41,532 nucleotides of DNA. Source: Nanohaloarchaea archaeon B1-Br10_U2g19. Lineage in GTDB: Archaea > Nanohalarchaeota > Nanosalinia > Nanosalinales > Nanosalinaceae. Positions within the stretch are counted from its first letter, which is position 1. The number at the start of each line of letters is the position of its first letter. The translations under genes and the position numbers were made by a program. Shown piece by piece: positions 34,501 through 41,532 of the stretch. The stretch spans positions 1-41,532 of the forward strand of contig LKMO01000005.1 in assembly GCA_001563905.1 (NCBI GenBank). The letters are read 5' to 3'. The notes under the pieces were generated by a model. The model was not told the origin of the DNA. It made no database searches and was given only the letters and a program-made list of their open reading frames with translations.

Positions 34501-36240
34501 AACACCGGAAGTATTGAAGGAACAGATCTCTTCGAGTTCTCTGCAGAAGAGATTTTTGAATCTAAAAGCTTAGAGCTGGAACCGGATGAAAAGAAAGACT
34601 TATCTAAAACTACCTCGTTCAGCGAAGAAGGCGAGTACACATTGAACGTGAACGATACAGAGATTGACACTGTTACTGTTGAAGAACCTGATACAGAGAT
34701 AAACCAGGTTTCAGAAGCTGTCTCAGACAAAGGAGTAATCGATGTAGAGGTCGAATTAAACAATCCGAACCGTGTGTCTTCTACCAAAGAATTAGAGCTA
34801 GAAATAAACGACTCCATAGTGGAGGAAGATAGTTTCAAGGTAGAGCCTGAATCCAGTAAAAATATTTCTCTACAACACAACATAAACGAGACCGGTCTGA
34901 AAGAGCTTTATCTGAACTCAGAGAAACTTACAGAGTTCAGTCTTGATCCGGATATAGCTTTCTCAGATCTAAGTCCCGATAACCAAGTTTTTGAGGAAGA
35001 AGAGCCTGTCAGCTTCTCAGCAACCGTAGATGTTATTGGTGAAGGCGAACTAGTTTTAGAGCTTGACGGCTCCGAAGAGATAACAGCTGACTTGGAGTCA
35101 GGTCGGAACGATTTTGGACATACAGATATCTTTTCTGAGGGAATCTATGACTGGAGTCTTGTCGGAGATATTGAAGGCGAAAGCTTTAGCTCAGAAATCA
35201 AAGGTTTTGATGTTGAAGCTGTAGAAGAAGAGGAAGGCGGCGGAGCTCCTGTAGAAGAGGATGAGGAAGAGTCTGAAGAAGAAACTGTGTTGGAAGAAGA
35301 TAACGACAGCATATCCGTAACAGGAATAAACGAAGGACAAAAAATCAGGTTCAACCAGACAGATCTACCTATAGAAAGTATAGAGTTTGAGTCAGCAGAA
35401 AACGATAGTATAGAGATTGAAAGTACCAATGTAGACACTTCATCCTCCATGGAAGAGTTCTTTGAGGCAGAGACAACTTTAACTGAGGAACTGACTCTGG
35501 AGTTCAGTATAACAAATGACTGGCTGGAGGAAAACAATTTTGAGCCGGAGGAAGCTTCTCTATACAGACAGGGAGGGGAAGAATGGTCTGATCTCGGTGC
35601 AGAGCTGGTAGAGGAAGAAGATACTGTTTCAGTTTACAGCGTTACAGTCGATGGTTTCTCTGTATTCGCAACCGGCATAGACCAGACATGTTACTCCGAA
35701 CAGAGCGTTGATGCTGCAGACGAAAACACTTGTTCAACCTTTGATAATGTATGCGAGGTTCCTGATGAGAAAGAAGAGGTGAACAGCTGCGGAGAGTGGG
35801 AGGCTGAACAGGAAACCCGTGAAAGAATCAGAGATATAGAGACAGAGTCTGACAAGGCAGGTGAAAAACTTGTTGAGGCTGAAGAGAAGCTGGAAGAAGG
35901 AAACTTGCAAGAGGCTTCAGAACTTGCAGACGAAGCTGAAGAAGCAGCGGAAACACCAGGTTACACAGACCTAATACGGAATGTTTTCCTAGGTATCTTG
36001 GCCTTGTCAGTTCTAGCTATTCTAACTTACTACATTAAGTCCTACCGAGATAAACAGTCCATAGTCGATGAGCTGCTTGAACTTGAGAAACAGACAGAAA
36101 AGAAGTACAATAACGGCTACGAAGTCTCAGACTGTATAGAGCTTCTTGAAGAGGCTGACAAAGCAGTAAACAACCAAGACTATGAAAAGGCTTCAGAGCT
36201 CTCTGAAACGGTTAGAAACCGGCTAGAGAGAATGGAGTAG
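31525..36240 (+). CDS. Giant surface subtilisin-like serine protease with CARDB-like repeats and a membrane anchor
   Basis: The GTG start opens a signal peptide (about 8-24). An inhibitor-like propeptide region extends to ~150. The S8 domain has Asp194 (VIDTG), His243 (DHGTHVSG), oxyanion Asn340 (GNSG) and Ser422 (GTSMATPH). Residues ~500-1250 are seven or eight CARDB-like beta-sandwich repeats of 80-90 residues, each with a GxY-type end (EPGTYNLSVN) and many N-x-S/T sequons. An acidic linker leads to a region resembling the PGF-pre-PGF domain (SLYRQGGEEWSDLG, VDGFSVFATG), then a Cys-containing segment, coiled coil, transmembrane helix at ~1487-1506 and a ~65-residue cytosolic helical tail. 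It likely cleaves proteins outside the cell while held by the stalk. The substrate is unknown. Confidence 0.92.
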   Translation: MTRKYLSRTLLAGLIVLLAVTGSSTFSNISGDIPQQDPSQVDIDPNIESKFQSNIFTAQSKDRTEVLVSLESYPRNVSTVEEMEKHASESQKPLKKLADKNPEVTVKNKFWITNAVLLEINQDFPLENIAGVKGVTRLNENSEFTLQESDTFSETSNVNTQSSENTYGLNQINATETWEEFDTRGENIRISVIDTGIDIDHNDLELYTDDEDDPTYPGGWAEFKSGEVEDSEPRYCDYDGGDHGTHVSGTVAGGNESGTNIGVAPNTELMNVGALMINSTETGECVGELQDILDAMEWSVDNDADIISKSLGADGYEESYIDAIQNAETAGTAVIAASGNSGEDTSISPGNIFDAISVGATNEDKDVTEFSGGEEIDTDEIWGDDAPDDWPEQYVVPSLVAPGSNVESALPGNNYGLKSGTSMATPHVSGAAGLIQSATETALEPDQLNEALEETAWKPEDSCDDEEIDGRDIRCGQGILDTYEATYYSITRFDEGFEVRDVSLNVSEINITEEFKVEGSVENFEDETQTIDLEFKLNDTLNSTEEVEVDAGTEKQFSFETVIEEEGFYKASLNRAEAGSIEAVMPPPEFIIDEEELELNESEISQGDKVNTSGVLTNEGGDGVADLRLFANETEKQGKELELGFEEEKPFSFTQQFEDPGFYEVSVNDTFAGNLDVLEAARLSVNNIELVNKSEELNESQILEGEYIESEIEAENIGEEDGEFDINLSVNGEKVQNKSTAIESGETELITFTEQFDSRGEYNISSEDKFEILEVLREGNANLENTSLSEQSIVEGETAELTASTNNTGDLNKEDLLNFSVDGEKIEKRNIVVGNRSTKETVFEQSFDEPGTYNLSVNGTENTLEVLKQAELVQEDFKVVNQTVEGNEIEFSSLIENIGEVEGEFNVNLNVTDTTEDKVVDTEKDIVLGPEENETVVFTETIDEPGNYTANSLNKSKHFEVLEGPNLELKDGSVNETEIFVDETLEVTASIENTGSIEGTDLFEFSAEEIFESKSLELEPDEKKDLSKTTSFSEEGEYTLNVNDTEIDTVTVEEPDTEINQVSEAVSDKGVIDVEVELNNPNRVSSTKELELEINDSIVEEDSFKVEPESSKNISLQHNINETGLKELYLNSEKLTEFSLDPDIAFSDLSPDNQVFEEEEPVSFSATVDVIGEGELVLELDGSEEITADLESGRNDFGHTDIFSEGIYDWSLVGDIEGESFSSEIKGFDVEAVEEEEGGGAPVEEDEEESEEETVLEEDNDSISVTGINEGQKIRFNQTDLPIESIEFESAENDSIEIESTNVDTSSSMEEFFEAETTLTEELTLEFSITNDWLEENNFEPEEASLYRQGGEEWSDLGAELVEEEDTVSVYSVTVDGFSVFATGIDQTCYSEQSVDAADENTCSTFDNVCEVPDEKEEVNSCGEWEAEQETRERIRDIETESDKAGEKLVEAEEKLEEGNLQEASELADEAEEAAETPGYTDLIRNVFLGILALSVLAILTYYIKSYRDKQSIVDELLELEKQTEKKYNNGYEVSDCIELLEEADKAVNNQDYEKASELSETVRNRLERME

Positions 36241-36264
36241 GGTCTGTAAATATAGGACAACCTA

Positions 36265-36375
36265 TTTATAAAAGTTAGTTCCGACTGTTTTGTTACTCCT
36301 TAAGAAGATTAACTTTTCTGAGGAGACAAGCCCTTTTTCGCAAGATAAGGGGCCTCTGGGAGGACTGATAACACT
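36265..36375 (+). promoter_or_regulatory. Promoter and structured leader of the uL3 ribosomal operon
   Basis: TATA box TTTATAAAAG at 36265-36274 predicts a start near 36295 and an ~80-nt leader, long for this genome. The leader has a hairpin CCCTT/AAGGG (36331-36335 with 36347-36351). A second hairpin CCTC-TGG-GAGG (36353-36363) buries the GGAGG Shine-Dalgarno that precedes ATG 36376. This layout suggests translational control, perhaps by a ribosomal protein; that is inference. Confidence 0.5.
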
Positions 36376-37347
36376 ATGCCAAAGAAAAATAGACCAAGAA
36401 GCGGATCTTTACAATTCAAGCCTAAGGTTAGAGCCGACAGGATTTACCCTGACATCTCAACCTGGGAAGAAACAGACGAACAAAAACCGTTAGGCTTCGC
36501 AGGCTACAAAGTAGGAATGACCCGTGTCCTTATGATCGACGATCAAGACGGCGCAACAAGAGGTCAAGAAGTAGCAGAAGCAGTAACAATACTCGAAGCT
36601 CCGCCATTAAGAGTTTACGGAGCAAGATTCTACACTGAAGACCTTAACTCAGGAAAACAGGTCTTCACAGAAGCATGGACAGAAAGCCCTTCCAAAGAAC
36701 TGCAAGAAGCAGTAGATATTCCAAAAGATGGAAACCTAGACAACCTAGAGAAAGCTAAAGAACATTCCGACAGAATCACAGACATAACACTATTAGTACA
36801 CACACAGCCACAGCAAACAGGAATGTCCACAAGCAAACCAGCAAACTTCGAACTAGGGATTGGAGGAGACACTGAAGACAAACTAGAGTACGCAGAAGAA
36901 ATGATCGGAAAAGAGATCGAGTTCTCAGACGTATTCGACGAAGGAGACTACTCCGACGTAATCGCAGTAACCAAAGGAAAAGGTGTCGAAGGACCAGTAA
37001 AACGATACGGAATCAAAAAACTAGGTCACAAAACACAGAAGAAACGACGAAAAGCAGGAAACGTCGGACCATGGCATCCAGATATTCTAAGCTGGAAGAT
37101 TCCACTACCAGGACAGCAAGGATTCAACAACCGTACCGAATACAACAAAAGAATCATCCAACACAGTGAAGAACCGGAAGAAGTACAGAGAGAAGGAGGA
37201 TTCAAAGGATACGGAGAAGTAGAATCCAACTACATAATAATCAAAGGATCGGTTCCAGGACCATCAAAAAGACTAGTCCGACTAAGAACCGCTCTAAGAA
37301 CAGATGAAAACCCAGGTAAACCAGAAATAACACACATCAACAAGTGA
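36376..37347 (+). CDS. rplC: 50S ribosomal protein uL3
   Basis: Large-subunit protein contacting the peptidyl-transferase region. The 323-residue archaeal form starts PKKNRPRSGSLQFKPKVRA, then GFAGYKVGMTRVLMIDD near 50. VTKGKGVEGPVKRYGIKKLGHKTQKKRRKAGNVG-type core runs near 194-226, followed by the conserved WHPDILSWKIPLPGQQGFNNRTEYNKR. It opens the S10-type ribosomal operon, behind a structured leader. The stop overlaps the possible GTG start of uL4. Confidence 0.97.
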   Translation: MPKKNRPRSGSLQFKPKVRADRIYPDISTWEETDEQKPLGFAGYKVGMTRVLMIDDQDGATRGQEVAEAVTILEAPPLRVYGARFYTEDLNSGKQVFTEAWTESPSKELQEAVDIPKDGNLDNLEKAKEHSDRITDITLLVHTQPQQTGMSTSKPANFELGIGGDTEDKLEYAEEMIGKEIEFSDVFDEGDYSDVIAVTKGKGVEGPVKRYGIKKLGHKTQKKRRKAGNVGPWHPDILSWKIPLPGQQGFNNRTEYNKRIIQHSEEPEEVQREGGFKGYGEVESNYIIIKGSVPGPSKRLVRLRTALRTDENPGKPEITHINK

Positions 37348-37352
37348 GAAAA

Positions 37353-38111
37353 ATGACAGAACTACCAGATCAGTTCGATGAAAGAGTAAGACCAGATATT
37401 ATCAAGAGAGCATTCCTCTCAATCCAGGCAAACAAGAGACAGGCATACGGCCACGAAGAAGACGCAGGCCTCAAACATTCAACATACTGGAAGAACAGGA
37501 ACAACGCATACAGAAGCCGTAAAGGCCGAGGAATGTCAAGAGTTCCAAGAAAGATAACAATCAGAAGAGGATCTCAACTGTTCGGTCCAGCAGCAGAATC
37601 TCCAAACACAAGAGGAGGTAGAAGAGCACACGGACCAACACCTGAGAAAGACTTCTCAGAAGACATAAACGATAAAGAAAGAAGAAAAGCAATCCGTTCA
37701 GCACTAGCAGCATCAACAGACCTTAGCATAGTAGGAGAGAAACACAACTATGACGGAGAGCTACCGCTAGTAACAGAAGACCTAGACTCAGTAGAGAAAA
37801 CTTCCGAACTAAAAGAGACACTGGAAGAACTAGGACTAGAAAACGAGCTAGAAAGAGTAAGCGAAAAGAAAGTAAGAGCAGGAAAAGGAAAAGGAAGAGG
37901 ACGAAAATACAAGAGAAAAGTAGGTCCTCTAGTAGTAACTGCAGAAGACAACGGAATCAGCCAGGCAGCAAACAATCTTCCAGGAGTAGAGTTCTCATAC
38001 GTAGACCAGTTAAATGCAGAAAAACTGGCTCCAGGAGCTCAAGCAGGAAGACTCGTTGTCTGGGATCAAAAAGCATTAGACAAACTTGAAGAGGAAGAAC
38101 TTTACCATTAG
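37353..38111 (+). CDS. rplD: 50S ribosomal protein uL4
   Basis: Large-subunit exit-tunnel protein. Starting at ATG 37353 gives 252 residues; an in-frame GTG at 37344, overlapping the uL3 stop, would add three. Core motifs: NKRQAYGHEEDAGLKHSTYW, GRGMSRVPRK, RGGRRAHGPTPEKDFSEDIN, KERRKAIRSALAAST, and the tunnel-loop neighbour GKGRGRKYKRKVGPLVV. The basic loop sits inside an otherwise acidic protein. Confidence 0.96.
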   Translation: MTELPDQFDERVRPDIIKRAFLSIQANKRQAYGHEEDAGLKHSTYWKNRNNAYRSRKGRGMSRVPRKITIRRGSQLFGPAAESPNTRGGRRAHGPTPEKDFSEDINDKERRKAIRSALAASTDLSIVGEKHNYDGELPLVTEDLDSVEKTSELKETLEELGLENELERVSEKKVRAGKGKGRGRKYKRKVGPLVVTAEDNGISQAANNLPGVEFSYVDQLNAEKLAPGAQAGRLVVWDQKALDKLEEEELYH

Positions 38112-38122
38112 GTGAATCAAAA

Positions 38123-38392
38123 ATGGAAGAACACAAAGCACTAAACATAATAGAGAACCCGCACATGACCGAACAAGCAATGGACATGGTGGACAGAGAC
38201 AACAAACTAGTACTAATGGTAAATCTAGAGGCGAACAAGAACCAAGTAAAAGACGCAGTTGAAAGCTTGTTCAATGTCACCGTTAAAAAAGTAAACACTT
38301 CTATTACACCACAGGCGAAGAAAAAAGCATACGTCCAGCTATCAGATTCAGACGATGCAATGGATATCGCCACAAAAATGGGTATGATGTGA
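38123..38392 (+). CDS. rplW: 50S ribosomal protein uL23
   Basis: Protein at the tunnel exit that docks SRP and nascent-chain factors. The 89-residue archaeal form contains NPHMTEQAMDMVDRDNKLVL, EANKNQVKDAVESLFNVTVKKVNT and KKKAYVQLSDSDDAMDIATKMGMM, matching the family end to end. GGTG in the tail of uL4 (TAGGTGAATC) lies 8 nt before the ATG. Confidence 0.96.
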   Translation: MEEHKALNIIENPHMTEQAMDMVDRDNKLVLMVNLEANKNQVKDAVESLFNVTVKKVNTSITPQAKKKAYVQLSDSDDAMDIATKMGMM

Positions 38393-38398
38393 TAAAAA

Positions 38399-39103
38399 AT
38401 GGCAGGAAAAATACGATCACAGAGAAAAGGAAAAGGCTCCCCAACCTACAAGGCCAACAGCCACAAAGGTAAAGGAGCAGTACAGACCAAGAACGCAGAA
38501 ATCACAGGAACAGTCACAGATATAGGTCACGACCCAGCAAGAACAGCTCCAGTAGCAGAAGTAGAGTTTGAAGACGGTGAAGTAAGAAATATTCTAGCAC
38601 CAGAAAACCTTGCTATAGGAGACGAAATCCAGATAGGAGTAAGCGCTCCAATCGAAGAAGGTAACACACTTCCAATCGGAGAAGTACCTGAAGGAGTACC
38701 AATACATAATATCGAACTACAGCCTGGAGACGGCGGAAAACTAGTAAGAAGCGGTGGAACATACGCATTCGTCGTAACACACGAAAAAGATGGTGTAAGA
38801 GTCCAACTACCAAGCAAAGAGTTCAAGAAACTTAACACAGGATGCAGAGCAACAGTAGGAAAAGTTGGAGCAGGCGGAAGAAAAGAGAAACCATTCGTCA
38901 AAGCAGGAAACAAACACAAAGCAATGAAAGCCAGAGGAAAACAGTATCCAAAAGTATCTGGCGTAGCAATGAACGCAGTAGACCACCCATTCGGTGGATC
39001 AGCAAAACCAGGACAACCGAAGACTGTATCCCGACATGCATCACCGGGTAGCAAGTCCGGAAACATCGCCGCAAAAAGAAGCGGTAAGAAGAAGAAAGAT
39101 TAA
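38399..39103 (+). CDS. rplB: 50S ribosomal protein uL2
   Basis: Universal protein near the peptidyl-transferase centre and intersubunit bridge. The 234-residue archaeal form begins GKIRSQRKGKGSPTYKANSHKGKG. It has the KLVRSGGTYAFVVTHEKDGV core and VSGVAMNAVDHPFGGSAKPGQPKTVSRHASPG, which contains the functionally critical His of the HPFGG loop. The uL23 stop is followed by TGATAAAAA before the ATG. Confidence 0.97.
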   Translation: MAGKIRSQRKGKGSPTYKANSHKGKGAVQTKNAEITGTVTDIGHDPARTAPVAEVEFEDGEVRNILAPENLAIGDEIQIGVSAPIEEGNTLPIGEVPEGVPIHNIELQPGDGGKLVRSGGTYAFVVTHEKDGVRVQLPSKEFKKLNTGCRATVGKVGAGGRKEKPFVKAGNKHKAMKARGKQYPKVSGVAMNAVDHPFGGSAKPGQPKTVSRHASPGSKSGNIAAKRSGKKKKD

Positions 39104-39115
39104 AGGTGTCATAAC

Positions 39116-39493
39116 ATGAGCGAAGAATTCACATTCAGAGGAAAAACAATGGAAGAACTGGAGAAGATGAATCTAAACCAGTTCGCAGATCTTTTAGATG
39201 CCAGAGGCAGAAGAAAGATTAAAAGAGGACTAAAAGACAACGAAAAAAAGATTCTGAAAGATCTCGAAGAGAAAGATACAGCAAGAACACACGAAAGAAC
39301 CATGATAGTAGTACCTTCAATGGTCGGTAAGACAGTAGAAGTCTACAACGGTCAAGAGTTCGTACCAGTAGAGATCCAAGAAGAAATGTTAGGACACTAC
39401 CTAGGAGAGTTCGCAAAAACCCGTAAAAGAGTACAACACAGTGCACCAGGACTTGGAGCAACAAGATCCTCACAGCACGTACCACTCAAGTAA
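39116..39493 (+). CDS. rpsS: 30S ribosomal protein uS19
   Basis: Small-subunit head protein binding near the A site. The 125-residue archaeal form has FTFRGKTMEELEKMNLNQFADLLDARGRRKIKRG, the conserved KTHxR-like ARTHERTMIVVPSMVGKTVEVYNGQEFVPVEI and the C-terminal GHYLGEFAKTRKRVQHSAPGLGATRSSQHVPLK. A GGTG core lies 9 nt before the ATG. Confidence 0.96.
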   Translation: MSEEFTFRGKTMEELEKMNLNQFADLLDARGRRKIKRGLKDNEKKILKDLEEKDTARTHERTMIVVPSMVGKTVEVYNGQEFVPVEIQEEMLGHYLGEFAKTRKRVQHSAPGLGATRSSQHVPLK

Positions 39494-39507
39494 AGGTGAA
39501 ATAGTAA

Positions 39508-39924
39508 ATGAGTTTACAAGTAGAAGAACATCAAGCCAAGGCCGTAGGAAAGAACCTACGTGTATCTTGGAAACAGTGTACTGAGATCGGACGTTTCATC
39601 AAAGGCGACTCAGTAGAGAAAGCTAAAAACAAGTTAGAAAGAGTAATTGACAAAGAGCTCTCAGTACCTTACACAAAGTTCGATTCAGACGCAGGCCACC
39701 GCTCAGGCGGAGGACCAGGAGGATATCCTGTAAAAGCAGCTGAAGAAGTACTGAAACTAGTTGAAAGCGCTGAATCAAACGCAGAGCACGAAGGACTTAA
39801 CACAGCAAGTCTGGAAGTTCAAAACGTTATATCCAACCAAGGACCTACCTTCAGAACACCTAAACGGCATAGAGGTAGAAGCCCTAAAACCGCTCACATA
39901 AAGATAATTGTAGGAGAACGATAA
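39508..39924 (+). CDS. rplV: 50S ribosomal protein uL22
   Basis: Large-subunit protein with a beta-hairpin lining the exit tunnel. Archaeal form, 138 residues, with the conserved CTEIGRFIKGDSVEKAKNKLERVIDKE and VPYTKFDSDAGHRSG-GGPGGYPVKAAEEVLKLVESAESNA. The tunnel hairpin is TFRTPKRHRGRSPKTAHIKIIVGER. GGTG 9 nt upstream serves the ATG. Confidence 0.96.
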   Translation: MSLQVEEHQAKAVGKNLRVSWKQCTEIGRFIKGDSVEKAKNKLERVIDKELSVPYTKFDSDAGHRSGGGPGGYPVKAAEEVLKLVESAESNAEHEGLNTASLEVQNVISNQGPTFRTPKRHRGRSPKTAHIKIIVGER

Positions 39925-39927
39925 TTT

Positions 39928-40986
39928 ATGCAAGAAAAACAATTTATCCAAAAAGGCGCCAGAAAAGTACGCCTACATGAAACACTTCAAGAAGAACTAG
40001 AAGGCGCAGGCTACTCAAACGTAGATATCGTAAGAACACCTACATCAACAAAACTGGTTATATACGCACAGAGACCAGGACTAGTGATCGGTAGAGGCGG
40101 TAGCCGGATCAAAGAACTAACAAATACTATTGAAAACAAGTTTGATTTCGAAAACCCTCAAATCGAGGTAAACGAGATCGAGAACCCTGACGGAAACGCA
40201 CAGATCGTAGCACAGTCAATGGCCTCATGGTTAGAGAAAGGAGGACGTTCCAAAAGAGTAGGATACACATATCTAAGAAGAATCAAAGAATCAGGAATCA
40301 TCGGTGCAGAGATAGAGATGACCGGTAAGATGAGCGGTAACAGAGGAAGAACAGAGAAGTTCTCCTTCGGATACGTTAAGAGATGTGGTAACACATCCAA
40401 AGAAAACGTAGAGAAAGGATACGCACTAGCAAGAACAAAGCCAGGTACAATCGGAGTAAAAGTCCGGTTAATGAAAGAGATGCCTGACTTCATGCACAGA
40501 AACGTGGATGTAGAAGAAGAGCTTATCCATGAAACAGTAGAATCCTCTGAAACACATCAGAAAGCTGAAAAAATCGATATGATTATCGCTGAAGCTGACA
40601 ACATGACAGCTGGCGAAATTGAAAGAGCTATTGAAGAACTCGAAGATATCCAGACAGAAGAAGATATCACAAAGTCTGAAGTCCGAGAAATATTCGAGAA
40701 AGAAGGACCAAAGACAAAAGAAGATATTGAAGAGGACGAAGCTCAGGAAGAAACAGTCGAAGAATCAGAAGACGAAGTAGACGATGATGAGGAACCACAG
40801 CCTGACGCAGAAGAAGCAGATGAATCAGAAACTGACTACGAAGAAATTGTCTCAGGAACAATAAGCGATGCAAAAGACGCTTTAAGCGATCTTGAAAACC
40901 CTGACTACGAAGCAGCACTAGAAGCTGAAGAGTCAAACAAAGACAGAAAAACTCTAACCCAGTGGTTAGAGAACAAGAAAGAATAA
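39928..40986 (+). CDS. rpsC: 30S ribosomal protein uS3 with long acidic C-terminal extension
   Basis: Small-subunit protein at the mRNA entry site. The KH domain has GLVIGRGGSRI at 51-61 and the C-terminal S3 domain includes MTGKMSGNRGRTEKFSFGYVKRCG near 131-154. The ribosomal core ends near residue 195. A tail of roughly 155 residues follows: a charged helical region, an Asp/Glu-dense stretch at about 257-306, and a final segment ending LTQWLENKKE. Total length 352 exceeds most archaeal S3 proteins; acidic tails on S3 occur in haloarchaea. The start lies 3 nt after the uL22 stop. Confidence 0.96.
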   Translation: MQEKQFIQKGARKVRLHETLQEELEGAGYSNVDIVRTPTSTKLVIYAQRPGLVIGRGGSRIKELTNTIENKFDFENPQIEVNEIENPDGNAQIVAQSMASWLEKGGRSKRVGYTYLRRIKESGIIGAEIEMTGKMSGNRGRTEKFSFGYVKRCGNTSKENVEKGYALARTKPGTIGVKVRLMKEMPDFMHRNVDVEEELIHETVESSETHQKAEKIDMIIAEADNMTAGEIERAIEELEDIQTEEDITKSEVREIFEKEGPKTKEDIEEDEAQEETVEESEDEVDDDEEPQPDAEEADESETDYEEIVSGTISDAKDALSDLENPDYEAALEAEESNKDRKTLTQWLENKKE

Positions 40987-41011
40987 AAGGAGAATCCTAG
41001 GTGTCATAAAT

Positions 41012-41215
41012 ATGGCGATTTTAAGAACAGACGACATAAGAAACATGAACGAAAACGAGTTAAAAGAGAAGATAAGAGACATGAAGACCGAGATAATGGA
41101 GGAACGAGGTCAAATCGAGACAGGAGGATTCGCAGACAACCCTGGAAGAATAAAAGAAATGAAGAGAACTATCGCCAAGATTAAAACAGTTCTTAACGAA
41201 AGAAAAGATAACTAG
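41012..41215 (+). CDS. rpmC: 50S ribosomal protein uL29
   Basis: Small alpha-helical protein near the tunnel exit. The 67 residues form the expected two-helix hairpin: ILRTDDIRNMNENELKEKIRDMKTEIMEERGQIETGG, then NPGRIKEMKRTIAKIKTVLNERK. Order after uS3 and before SUI1 is canonical for archaea. AGGTG about 9 nt upstream of ATG is the likely Shine-Dalgarno. Confidence 0.95.
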   Translation: MAILRTDDIRNMNENELKEKIRDMKTEIMEERGQIETGGFADNPGRIKEMKRTIAKIKTVLNERKDN

Positions 41216-41221
41216 ATACTA

Positions 41222-41532
41222 ATGGCGGAAACTACTTGTCAAAAATGCGGAATGCCTGAAGACCTGTGTGTATGTGATGATATTGCACGGGACGAACAGA
41301 AAATAACTGTTAAAATCGATACACGTACATTCAACAAAGAGATGACCGTTATTGAAGGTCTCTCAGAGGACGTGGACATAGACACATTATCATCCACACT
41401 CAAATCTAAACTGGCCTGCGGCGGTACAGCCAAAAACGGACAGATCCAGTTACAAGGTAACCATCTCAGAAGAATTGAAGATGTTCTATCCCAAGAAGGT
41501 TTCGACAGAAACCAGATAGATGTTAAAAACTA
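41222..41532 (+). CDS. Translation initiation factor 1 (aIF1/SUI1), cut at the window edge
   Basis: aIF1 promotes scanning-like start-codon selection on the small subunit. Reading from ATG 41222 gives MAETTCQKCGMPEDLCVCDD, a Cys-rich N-terminal knuckle, then the SUI1 fold with the core KSKLACGGTAKNGQIQLQGNH at about 70-90 and a C-terminal VLSQEGFDRNQIDVKN. After 103 codons the window ends with TA, the first two bases of a likely TAA or TAG. The protein is therefore probably complete but its stop is not seen. The position after uL29 is the conserved archaeal place, usually followed by rnp1 and uS17. Confidence 0.92.
   Translation, partial: MAETTCQKCGMPEDLCVCDDIARDEQKITVKIDTRTFNKEMTVIEGLSEDVDIDTLSSTLKSKLACGGTAKNGQIQLQGNHLRRIEDVLSQEGFDRNQIDVKN

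Noticed and set aside
36290-36493. 67-codon frame overlapping the uL3 start
   Set aside because: Runs through the uL3 coding region in another frame and starts at TTG; uL3 identity is clear. The overlapping leader is better explained as RNA structure.
38527-39066. 179-codon minus-strand frame opposite uL2
   Set aside because: Antisense shadow of a highly biased ribosomal gene; no start signals.

Overview
The window is a gene-dense stretch of an archaeal chromosome. The evidence is split RNA polymerase genes (rpoH, B'', B', A', A''), an archaeal S10/spc-type ribosomal gene order, aIF1/SUI1, EF-1alpha, EF-2, archaeal-type GlyRS, NucS, EndA, archease and RtcB. Base composition is moderate to AT-rich, Arg is mostly AGA, and the proteins are strongly acidic (Glu/Asp-rich even in ribosomal proteins). 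This, with several short gene forms, suggests a halophile-like small-genome archaeon, most likely a nanohaloarchaeon-like DPANN lineage; that assignment is inference. No rRNA, CRISPR array, transposase or insertion sequence was seen, and no gene-free stretch exceeds 300 bases.

Layout. 1-1700: minus-strand aspartoacylase-like gene (cut by the edge) and pgk. 1795-5175: a possible tiny leaderless ORF, glyS, an AN1 zinc-finger rhomboid protease, and an unknown gene. 5172-7042 (minus): endA, an unknown gene and rnhB. 7201: initiator tRNA-Met. 7524-9283: HypA-like zinc protein, an extended SDR and a DUF456 membrane protein. 9318-11267 (minus): an asparagine synthetase fused to a Dph6-like diphthine-ammonia ligase domain. 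11371-13150: small unknown gene, then divergent nucS and radC. 13286-21000: rpoH-B''-B'-A'-A''-nusA. 21178-27955: uS12, uS7, EF-2, EF-1alpha and uS10, interleaved with four unrelated small or HAD genes. 28057: tRNA-Ser(GGA). 28143-31348: two unknown genes, cmk, archease and rtcB. 31525-36240: a giant surface subtilase. 36376-41532: uL3-uL4-uL23-uL2-uS19-uL22-uS3-uL29-aIF1, cut at the right edge.

Expression signals are unusually legible. First genes of transcripts usually have a TATA box 28-31 nt before the start codon, which implies leaderless mRNA. Genes inside operons carry GGTG Shine-Dalgarno cores 6-11 nt before the start. This rule decides several starts: uS10, nucS, rpoA', rpoA'' and the gene at 5754-6341. 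It also exposes oddities: rpoB'' seems to start at ATT, a 23-codon ORF sits in frame with rpoB' behind one stop codon, and the uL3 leader may hide its Shine-Dalgarno in a hairpin.

Functional links. EndA, archease and RtcB cover tRNA intron excision and ligation. EF-2 keeps the diphthamide-acceptor histidine that the fused Dph6-like domain would help modify. NucS and RNase HII end in nearly the same PCNA-interaction motif. The most interesting candidate for something undescribed is the AsnB-Dph6 fusion; next are the start and stop anomalies at the two ends of rpoB''.
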